Made by a program: the position numbers and the translations under genes
The notes under the pieces: generated by a model
The model's database searches: none
Told to the model about the DNA's origin: nothing
The model's input: only the letters and a program-made list of their open reading frames with translations
Part shown: positions 44,801 to 55,002 of the stretch, in pieces
Layout: each line of letters opens with the position of its first letter
How positions within the stretch are numbered: the first letter of the stretch is position 1
Assembly (NCBI GenBank): GCA_009760855.2
Contig: WPIO01000006.1
Location: forward strand, 310,001-374,000
Direction: 5' to 3'
Source of the DNA: Cristatella mucedo
Lineage: Eukaryota > Bryozoa > Phylactolaemata > Cristatellidae
DNA: 64,000 bases

Positions 44801-46140
44801 GTGCTGACACTGTGCATGCTGCCACTAACCGTATTTGCATGCTGACCCTGTGCATGTCACCCCTAACCATATTATTCATTTCGTTTGTTTTTCAAGCATG
44901 ATTTTACTTACCATTCAATGGCATTTCCCTTTGCAGCAAATGTAAAGCGCCTAGAGAGAGATTAAGTTCTCTGAGGGCGCTTTATCAAGTGAATTATTAT
45001 TATTATTATTATTAACGGGAGCATGCTTGTCAAAAGCACTCCCGAGTGTCATGTTCATCGCATCAGTGACGGTATTGAGGCTGCCGGTCGAGTCTGAATG
45101 CAGATCAAGAAGGCCTGCATCACAAACAGATTTCAAAAACTTGTCCATGTCAATGCTTTGTAAGTTGCGTCGTTTGGCAAATTCGACATTGCCCTGCACG
45201 TACGAGGGAGCAGGAGCAGTAAACGAGACCGAACAATGATCTGAGAGGGTCAGTGGGCACACCACAAAGTCAGTGGGGAGGACATCCTTAGTGATCACGA
45301 GATCTAGAATGTGGCCACCGACGTGGGTGCTATGATTAACGTGTTGGGCCAAACCAAAATTCTTCAGACAGTCAAAAAATGAGCGGAACTGGCTGTTGTT
45401 AGGGTTGTCAACATGATTATTGAAGTCTCCTACAATCAGTAACGGCCTGTCACACACAAATATTTTAGCGAGGAACTGTGAAAACTCCTCTATAAACAAG
45501 TTTAGACAGCCAGAAGGAGGCCGGTATTTCACAACGGTGAGAGGCATTGTCTTTGATGAAGACCTGATAGCAACCGATTCAAACGATGACCCATGCGAGA
45601 AACTGCACATTCTATAGCCAAACGATTCGCGAACAACAATTGCAACCCCGCCACCAACCTTGTCAGAACGCATGGACTGATAGAATGAGAACCCGGGTGG
45701 GGTGGTCTCGAAAATACAGCTACTGGAACAAGGCGTCATCCAGGTTTCGGTAAGCAGAAATGCATCTAGCTTCTCCTGGACCACCTGATCGCGGATAAGT
45801 AACCCCTTGGTTTTTAGCGAGCGGACATTTAGTAGGCGGAATTTAAGAGGCTGTCCAACAACTGGGCGACGGCGATGAAGTGGCTCCTATTCTCTACCGT
45901 TTGCGTCCGGCCCGGCGGACGCTGGCTCTTCGAATTTGAATTGGACCTTGGTAACGGCCGTCGGACGACGTTTCACAACGTGCTGGGCTACGGCGAGTGG
46001 GCTACTACCGCAACAAGTACTATTCAGCGCTTTTATCTTACGGGTCGTGGGTTTGATAGCCGAGCTGTTGATAGGGCGAACGCAGGATGCAGGAAGGTTC
46101 TCACTGACCTGCCGGTAGGTATTGACTAATGGCGACATCG
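41878..46140 (-). mobile_element. LINE-B copy 2, longest copy, split by a LINE-A insertion
   Basis: An L2/CR1-like element read from about 46,140 down to the (TACAT)n tail at 41,880-41,900. 45,887-46,138 is an open stretch of unknown role (possibly ORF1-end or 5' part). 45,016-45,870 is the APE endonuclease: LLNVRSLKTKG, LLTETW, GGVAIVVRESFG, LLIVGDFNNHVD, LDLVITKD and SDHCSVSF. After DKHAPV the frame is cut by LINE-A (44,087-45,013) and resumes as the linker (LKIRRVKCWLERHFKKSESD) and RT ([33 protein letters not shown]). The RT lacks the catalytic Asp pair, and CRVPQSS replaces GVPQGS. Frameshifts near 43,400 and 43,330. The net element is about 3.3 kb. Confidence 0.9.
44087..45013 (+). mobile_element. 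LINE-A, nested inside LINE-B
   Basis: 5'-truncated: begins in the block before ESARNLGV-type sequence, carries an open ORF2 C-terminus (44,308-44,778; [20 protein letters not shown] to FRTAFSGSL), the 3' UTR, the stem-loop AAGCGCC...GGGCGCTTT (about 44,945-44,985) and (TTA)n to about 45,013. Both sides show AACGGG (44,081-44,086 and 45,014-45,019 approximately), a 6-bp target site duplication. Confidence 0.93.
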
Positions 46141-46334
46141 CACCTTACGCTAAGCAGGTCCTATTTTGTGCAGCATATCCGAGGACAGCTCATAAATAGT
46201 CACAGGGAAGATAGCAGCGGAATACCCGAAGGTATTACGGAGAAATCAAGTAAAGGTCCACAACACGCTAGGAGTCGCCCGAGGCCGCTCTCTAGCCCGG
46301 GGAGGAACTGTCGTATTGTGGCTGATACCAAAAA

Positions 46335-46515
46335 AAGAACAGCTGATTTAACGGCCTCGTTTGTATAACAGCAGAAGAGGCTAAATGGCTATCACCACCG
46401 CTTGCAGTTGGAAATGAAGGATCGCCCACCGCAGGATTCGAACCTACAACCTCGGTCGTCAGTGACGAGCGAACACCTTACCTCGTGGGCTATCGCAGGT
46501 GACTTCCATTTCAGC
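46335..46515 (-). mobile_element. SINE2 copy, complete, minus strand
   Basis: Minus strand: A box GATAGCCCACGAGGTAAGG, B box GTAGGTTCGAATCCTGCGG, body GCAAGCGGTGGTGATAGCC, and end ACAAACGAGGCCGTTAAATC. The best copy of SINE2 in the window. Confidence 0.85.
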
Positions 46516-46519
46516 CGAT

Positions 46520-48455
46520 TCGCTAGCAGGTTTACGGTAGTTCGCGCTCAGCGCTAAGACTCGCAGGACGACTGGCAGACCGTTGCTTCAAGAGAGCCAC
46601 TGCGGCCAGGCGGACCAATGGCCTTTCATTGGATTGATTATTGAGAGAATGGCGCTAAACCTCAAACATAGAGGTGCCTGACGCAACGTTTTCTCCTCGC
46701 ACTCTACTCGGAAGTGCTCTCCAGTCCCAATACAAATTTGCTGTTTTAATACTTTTGCATTAGCCTTTCACTGTAGCTGTCATTTTAACTCGTCAGACAT
46801 TTAGGAAAGCTTCTCTCCTTCGTGCCGAAGGAGCGCCTTCCGGAAGCCTACTTCGACGTACGCTGTACGCCGCTAACAAATTAATTCGAAACTCCGTTCG
46901 GAAAGCCGACGGCAGCAGCGCGCCGAAGGCGCACTGCCAGACAGACCTCGCCGTACCTGTCTACGCGTAGGAGTTACCTCCTGCAGAATCGCCGCTTTCA
47001 AAAGTAATGATAGTCTCTCTTTGAAACCGAACCCGGACGTGCGCACCATCCCAGCAGCCTTTAAATCTTCGTAAGAAGAGGTTTCCCCACCCCCTAAAAG
47101 GGATCTCGATTGTGCGGCAATAAAAAGCCGCCAGGCAGTTATTTAAATCAAGGTGTCTGCCCAAGACGGTTGTCGGGGGCGGGAAGTGAGGCTCAATAGA
47201 CCCCTCTCATTTCCTGCAGTGCGACTGTCGTGAGGCCACCCCAATAGACCAACATGGAGATATACATCTGAAGCGGCTCCGAATAAAATGTATTTTTAAC
47301 ATCTTTCTAAGCCTGCTGTAAAAGTGTGTCGCACTGCAGGCTCCAAAATCTTCAATTTCGCAAAAATTCTGAAGCAAATTTGAAACAGAAACAGCAATCT
47401 CTTCCGGAAGGATTTTCTGATTCTGAGCTCCGCAGAAGCGCCGTAAAGATCGAGGCTTTCAAGCCCCCAGTACAAAATTGCTCTCTCTGATTTTTGGGAA
47501 AATTTCACTAGAACCCGAGAAAGCGCCAACCGGAAGCCCTTTCACGCACCATCTAACAAGAGATTTCGCTGCCCCACTTTGTAGATCCAGAGTCTGCATC
47601 TCGAAGGCTGGCAATCCGACAGATTCATTCAACCAATCAAACAATATTAGTAGCTTTCCTTTAGATAAAGAGCTTCTTGAAGTTTTATGCCTAATTCGTC
47701 ACCCATAATAGCTCTTTAATGCCTGCAGAAGTTTTTAAACATTTAGCTCCATCTCCGGAAAAGTCACAAATCCTATCCGGAGAAAATTTTAATTCTGTGT
47801 GCCGAAGGAGCGAAGTCAGTTTAGCCTCCAGGATCCGCTCTCTAAGCCAAACCTTGCAAGTCTCTTCCTGCAAGTCGGGTGGCCACCTGGAGACGGCCGC
47901 CAGGCCTCCGGCCGACCTAAGGTTTTTTTTTGTTGCAAATAGAGGCTTGTAAAGCTGTAGTTTTGGTTGGGGAAGCTCGGTCCAGCCCCACTCATACAAC
48001 CAGATCTGTGGAGGTTTAGCTCCGCCTCCTCCTCCTCCTCCTAGCCCACCCTACGTCCATGTGAGTGGGATGGCGCGAAATAGTGGACAAACCTTCGTTT
48101 TGTCTGCCTGCGAAAACGTCAGCCATGGCGCATTTCGGGACAAGCCACCGAAATCTGTAGCTAGTGAGCATTCGCCGATGATCGTACTCGCATGCTCTGC
48201 GTTGTCATCCTGCAGCTTTCTGCTCAGGGCCAAACAAAAAGTGGCAAAAGACGTGGGCGTTGCTGATTTGTGAGCCATTTGGCAACCTCACTGATGCGAG
48301 TAGTACAATTACAATTATTTACCCGCGGGCCTTAGCCTGCAGGTAGGGTGCTCGTGCTTCGTGCTATGCTTCAGTCGCGAGAGCTCGCAGAGTGCTGCAG
48401 CAGAGTGCCACCCACTTATTGCCCACTCACTCCGAGCGGGCGAGAAAGCGAGATA
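46520..48455. other. no recognised gene
   Basis: Mixed composition. GTGCCGAAGGAGCG occurs near 46,820 and 47,800, hinting at a diverged repeat. A (TCC)n tract lies near 48,028-48,042. Open frames of 60-100 codons have no family marks. Confidence 0.4.
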
Positions 48456-48459
48456 GCTG

Positions 48460-49480
48460 GGCTACAATCACTTGCTGCATGTATTGATGACATCCGAGCA
48501 TGGATGGCAGCAAATTTTCTTTAAGTAAACGATGATAAAACTCACTTACTAGTGATTGGCAAACCCAGTGTGATTCAGAAATTAGAAAGGCTGACGCTCA
48601 AAATTCACTCAGTCGGCACATCTCCTGTTGAATCAGCTCGAAATCTAGGTGCCATGTTCCAAAGTGACCTCTCGTTAGACGATCACATCAGCTCCACAAT
48701 CAAGTTTGCCTACTTTCAGATACATAACATTGCTAAAATTCGGGCTTGTTTAGATAAGGATAGTACGTCTAAGTTGGTCCATACATTTGTGACATCCCGT
48801 CTTGACTTCTGTAATTCACTGCTTGCTGGCCTACCGGCATGTGCGATCAGGCGATTACAGCTGGTGCAATACTCTGCAGCTAGTCTTGTCTGTCGTGAGC
48901 ATCGCAGTTGCCACATCACACCACTTCTCGCCGACCTGCACTGGTTCCCAGTCAAACACCGCATCGACTTCAAAGTTTTGTCCCTCACTTTTAGGTCACT
49001 TCATTATTTGGCTCCAGTCTATCTGTCAGATCTACTCCCCCACCAGGCCAAGCATCGTACCACCCGCTTTTCGGAATCCAACAGTTTACCAATACCTCGT
49101 ACAAACCTCAAATCCTTTGGAGACCATGCATTTAGTTCATATGCTCCCAAAGCCTGGAGCTCACTTCCGACTTGCGTCACAACATCCCCCGACTTGACCA
49201 CATTTAAAAAGAACTTAAAAACACCTATTTAAGGCAGCATTTAGTGAGTCCCTGTGATTCGTCCTTGATGTGCTTATACGTGCTGACACTGTGCATGCTG
49301 CCACTAACCACACTTGGTTGCTGACCCTGTGCATGTCACCCCTAACCATGTTATTCATGGTGTTTATCAAGCATGACATTACTCACCATTCAATCGCTTT
49401 TCCCTTTGCAGCAAATGTAAAGCGCCTAGAAGAGAATGAGTTCTCTGAGGGCGCCTTATCAAGTGCATTACTATTATTAA
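48460..49480 (+). mobile_element. LINE-A copy, 5'-truncated, near-open ORF end
   Basis: Starts within the RT (LAACIDDIRAWMAANFL, then DDKTHLLVIGKPSV), followed by an open frame at 48,552-49,232 with [40 protein letters not shown] and [20 protein letters not shown], then the 3' UTR and stem-loop near 49,415-49,460. The tail (ATTACTATTATTA) is short. Confidence 0.9.
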
Positions 49481-49484
49481 TGTT

Positions 49485-49916
<432 letters not shown>

Positions 49917-49939
49917 AACTGCTCACTGCCTGTGGACTC

Positions 49940-50068
49940 ACATCGCTGAGTCGCAGTAATTTCGTCACGGAAGGCAACGCTGCACGATCTTGCCGAGTGA
50001 CGAAAGTGCACCATTTTGTCGCGTGTCGGAAGGAAGGAGGGACTTTCTCGCTTTAATTAGTAGAAATC
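49940..50068. repeat. short repeat shared with 15,650-15,805
   Basis: CTTGCCGAGTGACGAAAGTGCACCAT-like and GACTTTCTCGCTTTAATTAG blocks recur in the foldback copy at 15.7 kb. Unknown family. Confidence 0.5.
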
Positions 50069-50089
50069 CAAGCATGCACGCGCACGCAC

Positions 50090-50148
50090 GCACATACATG
50101 CTCAATATATATACACACATATATATATATTTATGTATATATATATTT
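50090..50148. repeat. (AT)-rich microsatellite
   Basis: ACGCAC repeats pass into ATATAT with interruptions. Confidence 0.85.
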
Positions 50149-50605
50149 TTGACGAGTATAAGTCGCACCCTAAATTTACGGAAACATTTTTTGAAAAAAG
50201 TTACATGGAAAAAATGTGATTACTGAATATATAGCTCATTTCTTATCAATATAAGTTTGCTTTAGTCATCACAGTTAGCAAGAAACTCGTCATCAGTATC
50301 ACTGCTAACATCTTCATAATCTTCTGCAACATTGTCGGTGTCTGAATCTCCACTTTCCTCATAGATTGAATCATCTTCAGATCCATTCAGCATGCGTGAA
50401 ATTCCAGTTTCCTTGAACGACTTTACAATGACTTCTGTCTGGATGCTTTCCCAAGCATGTAAATTTACAAACATATCAGATATTGGGTTTTCTAATTCTT
50501 CCTGCTGGGGTCAAATATTGACTTGCAGTGTATAAGTTGTAGGTTTATTTATTAAAAAAAATTGGAAAAAAGTGCGACCTATATTCGCAAAAATACGGTA
50601 TATAT
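50148..50605 (-). mobile_element. internally deleted pogo-like DNA transposon
   Basis: The ends are inverted: ATTTTTGACGAGTATAAGTCGCAC on the left pairs with GTGCGACCTATATTCGCAAAAAT on the right, resembling the TIRs of Tc1/mariner-pogo elements. Between them a minus-strand frame (50,262-50,474) reads HAWESIQTEVIVKSFKETGI, then an acidic tail rich in Asp, Glu and Ser. This fits the extreme C-terminus of pogo/Tigger/jerky-type transposases (W.SI..E.IVKSFKK.GIS...DG.EDD). The DDE domain is deleted, so it cannot move itself. Confidence 0.75.
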
Positions 50606-50789
50606 TGCTAAAGAGGAAGAGATTGAAAGATGATTGGAGACGCTTAGAGATGGAGGCTGCATATTCACGTGACTAACATGCAAAGAGCACTTGGATTTAT
50701 TTCATTTTTACGCGGCTAAAAGTCAAGACAAATGCAACTAAAAATTATATTATAAATCTCTGTCCCTAACCCTAAAAAGTCACAGGTGA

Positions 50790-50930
50790 GTCTTACGTAA
50801 AAAAGCGTGGGTTCGAATCCCAAAGGTGGACCATTCTGTATTGCCACAGCAAGCGGTGGTGATAGGCGTCAAGTCTCTTCTGTCTCTATAAAAACAGACT
50901 GTTAAATCAGCTAGAATTTATTTATTTATT
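50790..50930 (+). mobile_element. SINE2 copy
   Basis: B box GCGTGGGTTCGAATCCCAAAGG, body CAAGCGGTGGTGATAGGCG, end AACAGACTGTTAAATCAGC, and tail (ATTT)n. The A-box half is degraded. Confidence 0.8.
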
Positions 50931-50931
50931 T

Positions 50932-51440
50932 AGAGTTTTCTATAGCGCACTTAAGTCAAAGCTGCTTTCGGTGCGAACACGGTTGCCAAAAGACTTAGTT
51001 CACGCAGCATGCAGGAAGTGAGAAGCATAGCTGAGTGAAGAAGAGTCTAGTTCAGGAAGTGAGCAGCATGGAAGTAGCAGCTCAGGACGACTGCATAGAA
51101 TGAGCCAGAGCAGGAAGTAGTAGGAGAGCAAATGTCGTTTCGGTAAAATTGTGGATGTGTTCCACAGTTTAGGATCTGTAGAGCAAAAGTTTCGGTCGCC
51201 ACGGTCTTCAAGCGTGGAAATTGAACAGCTAATTTATCATCCATGGAGGAGCTGAGGGCTCGAGAAGGAGGTGAGAAATCGTGCACAAGTTCAGCTAGTA
51301 CGAAGCGAACGCGGGCAAGGTCTGCCAGAGTATAGAGACGTAAATCCACGCAATATACCTCTCATTTGCAATGCTGCAGCTAATAGCACCCATTCGGAGG
51401 GAAAATCCTCAGTATCGTACTTGTATTTTGTAAATTTTGA
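50932..51440 (-). mobile_element. LINE-B-like fragment, minus strand
   Basis: Minus strand: LVHDFSPPSRALSSSMDDKL, AVQFPRLKTV, then the 3' UTR through AGCTGCTACTTCCATGCTGC to GTGCGCTATAGAAAACTC. More diverged than the other LINE-B copies; the tail is replaced by (AAAT)n next to SINE2. Confidence 0.75.
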
Positions 51441-51534
51441 CGGGCAACACTAAATATTTCATGAGCACTTTTCAATAGTTTGTTCTTCCTGTGTCATTGT
51501 GACCTCATTCCGCATGGAGATCGTAGCTCTAGTA

Positions 51535-51660
51535 GTAATAATAGTAGAGCGTTTTTCATAGCACCTTAAGAGAACCAAATATATTTATAGGCACATTATT
51601 TATGCTGGAAAGTGAACGTGTCAACAATTAGTCAGCAATTGTAACATGCACAGTACCAGC
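51535..51660 (-). repeat. LINE-type 3' end fragment, minus strand
   Basis: Minus strand ends GTGCCTATAAATATATTTGG TTCTCTTAAGGTGCTATG and then (ATT)-like bases, the degraded stem-loop of a LINE-A relative. Confidence 0.55.
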
Positions 51661-52086
51661 CCGAAATTTCCACCGTGACCTAGAACTCTATCGCGGCTTA
51701 GCCCTTCAATTCCTAGCCGACTTGTGTATATTGTTATCAGCCTCATCGCGACCCCCCAGTAACAGCAGAAATTAACCGTCTCTTCATGTCGCTAAAAGAC
51801 ATATGGGGAGAGGTACATTTGTCCAAGGAGATGTCGGAAATAGAGTTCTTTCTTTTTCTCTCTCAGTTCTTAAGAAGCAGTACTGTATTTTCATTTCATT
51901 TTCATTTTCATCATTTCATCACTGTATTGTCATTACCTAAGGTCGTCTCAACGGTTTTCGTAAGCGATTCTTGTTACTTTTTCTTTGCTACCCAAGATGG
52001 CGGCTTTTGGCGACCGACTGCCAACCGCCGACAGCTGTTTAGGCTTCGAGTTAACCAAGTAAATTTTGGTGCCACACTTCCACTAG

Positions 52087-52984
52087 TTTATTACATACCC
52101 GTATTGCTAACAACGCACAACCAAGGCGATCTCATATGAAGTTGAATTTCTTTCTTTCTATCGAATCCTTCAAACGCTGTGGCTGCAAGAGTCAGCAAAT
52201 GCCACTTTTCGCCAAAGGGCGACGAGAAACCACGTAGTGGAAAAGCAAGAACCATCGGCTGCATCCCAGCCGGCCGGGTCAAACAAGTTGTGTTGCTATG
52301 AACAAGCGACAAAAGACTATACAAGAAACGGGCATTTTTGTTAACGGCATGAAAGCGTACGTGTGCACACAAGGGCTGACTGTTAGCCCAGCGATTCGGG
52401 GGCAGCAGCCTCACCGATCGCTGGCCCGCGGGCGGGGCTTCTAAAAGCGTGAGGGAAAATCGCCACCGAGGCTGCTCGTCGTCGCTCGATAATACAAAAA
52501 ACCTCGGTTCCGCAGCAGCTCAGGCCAAAGCGTCACACAGGCTGCCGGCTGACTTGGAATTCACAGAGTGCTGGATTCGAGCTGCATAGCCTGCCGATTT
52601 GAGCTCGTGCTGCTCGATGACTGAAAAGAGTGACGAAACGATGCCGACTGCCAGAGCTGCAGAGGCACGCCTTGCTTTGCATAGGAAGTCTTACAAAAAC
52701 CTGCGAGCAGCCGAACGATGCTCGCTGTCACAGTCACTTCGGGATTTGCTACGTGGAAAGAGGGAGAGAGAGAGACGCCTCAAGCAGCAGCGCTCGCTGC
52801 CCGCTCGCTCTTTTCGTGGCGATGACGATAGAAATAGATGACGCCGGCGTGACGTCGATGACGCCGGCTCTCGCCGCAGTAGCTGCTGCTGCTGCCGAGG
52901 CACGCTGCCGTCCAGACGGAGGGCAGGTCCGGCCGGCAGCACCCGAGCCGAGTCGGACGGGCCATCCATGCGCCGGGCGGCAGC
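52087..52984 (-). other. possible 3' UTR of NAD kinase
   Basis: Downstream of the NADK stop. The nearest AATAAA on the minus strand seen is at 52,092-52,087. No intervening gene was recognised. Transcript end unproven. Confidence 0.3.
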
Positions 52985-53204
52985 TCAGAGTTCGGCTTGC
53001 TCGAGCAGGTCGTCGCCGACGGACAGGTCGCTGAGCATGCTGGCTGCTGGCGAAAGGCTCTGGCTCGAGAGCCCGCTCGACAGGGGGCGCTGCTGGCGCC
53101 GGACGTTCCAGTGCAAGCACTCGGCGAGGCTTGAGAACCAGTCCGACAGCTGATTGCTGGCGCACACGCTCGGCAGAGGGTAGATGCTCGTCGTGATGCG
53201 CACC
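52985..53204 (-). CDS. NADK: NADK terminal exon
   Basis: Acceptor GTTCCAG, then [38 protein letters not shown], and a Ser/Leu-rich tail ending LLEQAEL and TGA at 52,987-52,985. Matches the human C-terminal block; the tail is longer and lacks the human poly-Glu end. Confidence 0.95.
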
Positions 53205-54955
53205 CTGGAACGAACGTCACGAGAAGGCGGCACTGTCCAGCCATGGCGAGCATGACCGCGTGACTGCGGCGAAAGCCACGACCGAAGCGGAGCGGAGCGG
53301 ATCACACGACGGGCGGCGGCCAGTCAGGCGGGACGGCAAGCTCGGCGAGGACGGCTCTGCAGAGACAGGAGGCGGACCAAAAGCACTCGTCGCCTCGTCT
53401 GGCTGGCGCGAAACGGCTGTCGGCGCCAAGCCGAGTAGGAGCCGACATGAAAAGCAAAAAGCACCACGATCTCTCGAACAGCAAATCTAACTCCGACTCC
53501 TACGTCCTACGGCAGAGTAGTCTTTCTTTTGTGACTCGGTTGCAGCGAACGATGGCGGAACGAGAGAAGTGCTTTCTGATGCACGCCGACCGTCCATTCC
53601 TCGAGACGACAGCAGAGAAGCGTTCTTTATTTTTCACATACCCGACTATTCACAGGGCTCAAGCTGCAGAGCTCTGAATGCAAAAGACTGATTACTTGGC
53701 TAGCATACCTCTATCGTACCTAGAGTCCTGTATACCCACAGCTATCCCGGGACAAAAATTCGAGGGCCACGACTCCACAACTGCGGTGCCACGCTCCAAC
53801 GGCGATGCACAACTCAAGATGTAGTGTATCGCGGTATCGGGCCAAGTTAGGTTACGCCATTTGCGGTTCTTTTAGATGTACGGAGCCGCTTCGGCTGAAC
53901 TCGATCAGCCAGGGAGCTAAGCGATAGGCTAGGGACAAGAGACTTCTCGGACTTGCTAGCACCAACCGACCCGACCCGATGTGCAGTGCCTCATGCAGTT
54001 GGCTGCTTAGCCGACTTCGAACGGGCACACCCAAGCAATCCCCACGTTAAGCATCGATTGTAGGCATCAACTGTCCAGATTAGCATTTAGAAATTAATTA
54101 GAAACCAACGACCTGGAACGTAACAGCTGGGGCGCTGCTGGAACGTGTCTGCCTGTCTGTTCGCAACACTAGCACCGCGACGGTCAAGGGCACGACCTCA
54201 TACCTCATACCTATACCAGCTCCGTTTGCAAAGCAATCGCCACCAAGCAGTGAGGGTCGGCTGAGGGCAGCACTCGGGACTTGTTCTACTTCAGCGGCAA
54301 TAGGGAGGAAGGCAAGAAGAGAGAGTGCCCGTACGAGAGTTCACGATTGAGAATTCAAGATTGCTATCCAAGCTATCATGTTCTCGAGCCTCCGAAAATT
54401 CCACCAACGGATAGCAGCTAGAAGCCACAAATCTACCTTTGCAGGGTGCTTGCCTTTGGCGGCCGAGGGGGTTCGCTCGAGCACTGACAGCACACAGGAA
54501 GTGCTTGGATGGAGATTCCGTTCTCTTAGGGCGCTCGCTAAGCAAATTAAATATATTCATTTACTTATGCATGCGTGTATCGATACCAACTATCTCGGCG
54601 TAGCTACCTTACCCCCCTTCCCTTCCCTCTCTGCATAGCTGAATGGGAAGCCGCCTACGAAGCAAGGAAGCCGACAAACTGCCACTATTCATCTGCACCG
54701 GTCGGACCTCACAGCCCCCGAGCTGCTCGAGCTAGCACAACGAAGCAGCTCGAGCTGTGAGGGCTGGCCGGCTCAGCTGGTCGGCAATCGCTGAGGACGC
54801 CGCTGCGCTAGACACCGGCTGCTTTTGGATGCAAAGACTTTGCTCGGCAGCAGAGCACCAAGCGCCCGGCGGCCCGCAGGACCGTCGCACGATCCATCGG
54901 CGGCCAGGAACGTCGTCGTCGCATCGACGGTCCTGGCGAGAGCGCTTTCTGAGTG

Positions 54956-55002
<47 letters not shown>

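Noticed and set aside
53990-54040. Minus-strand AWVCPFEVG as the missing NADK exon
   Set aside because: Spacing and residues do not fit AWVSFDGR and a stop follows at once.
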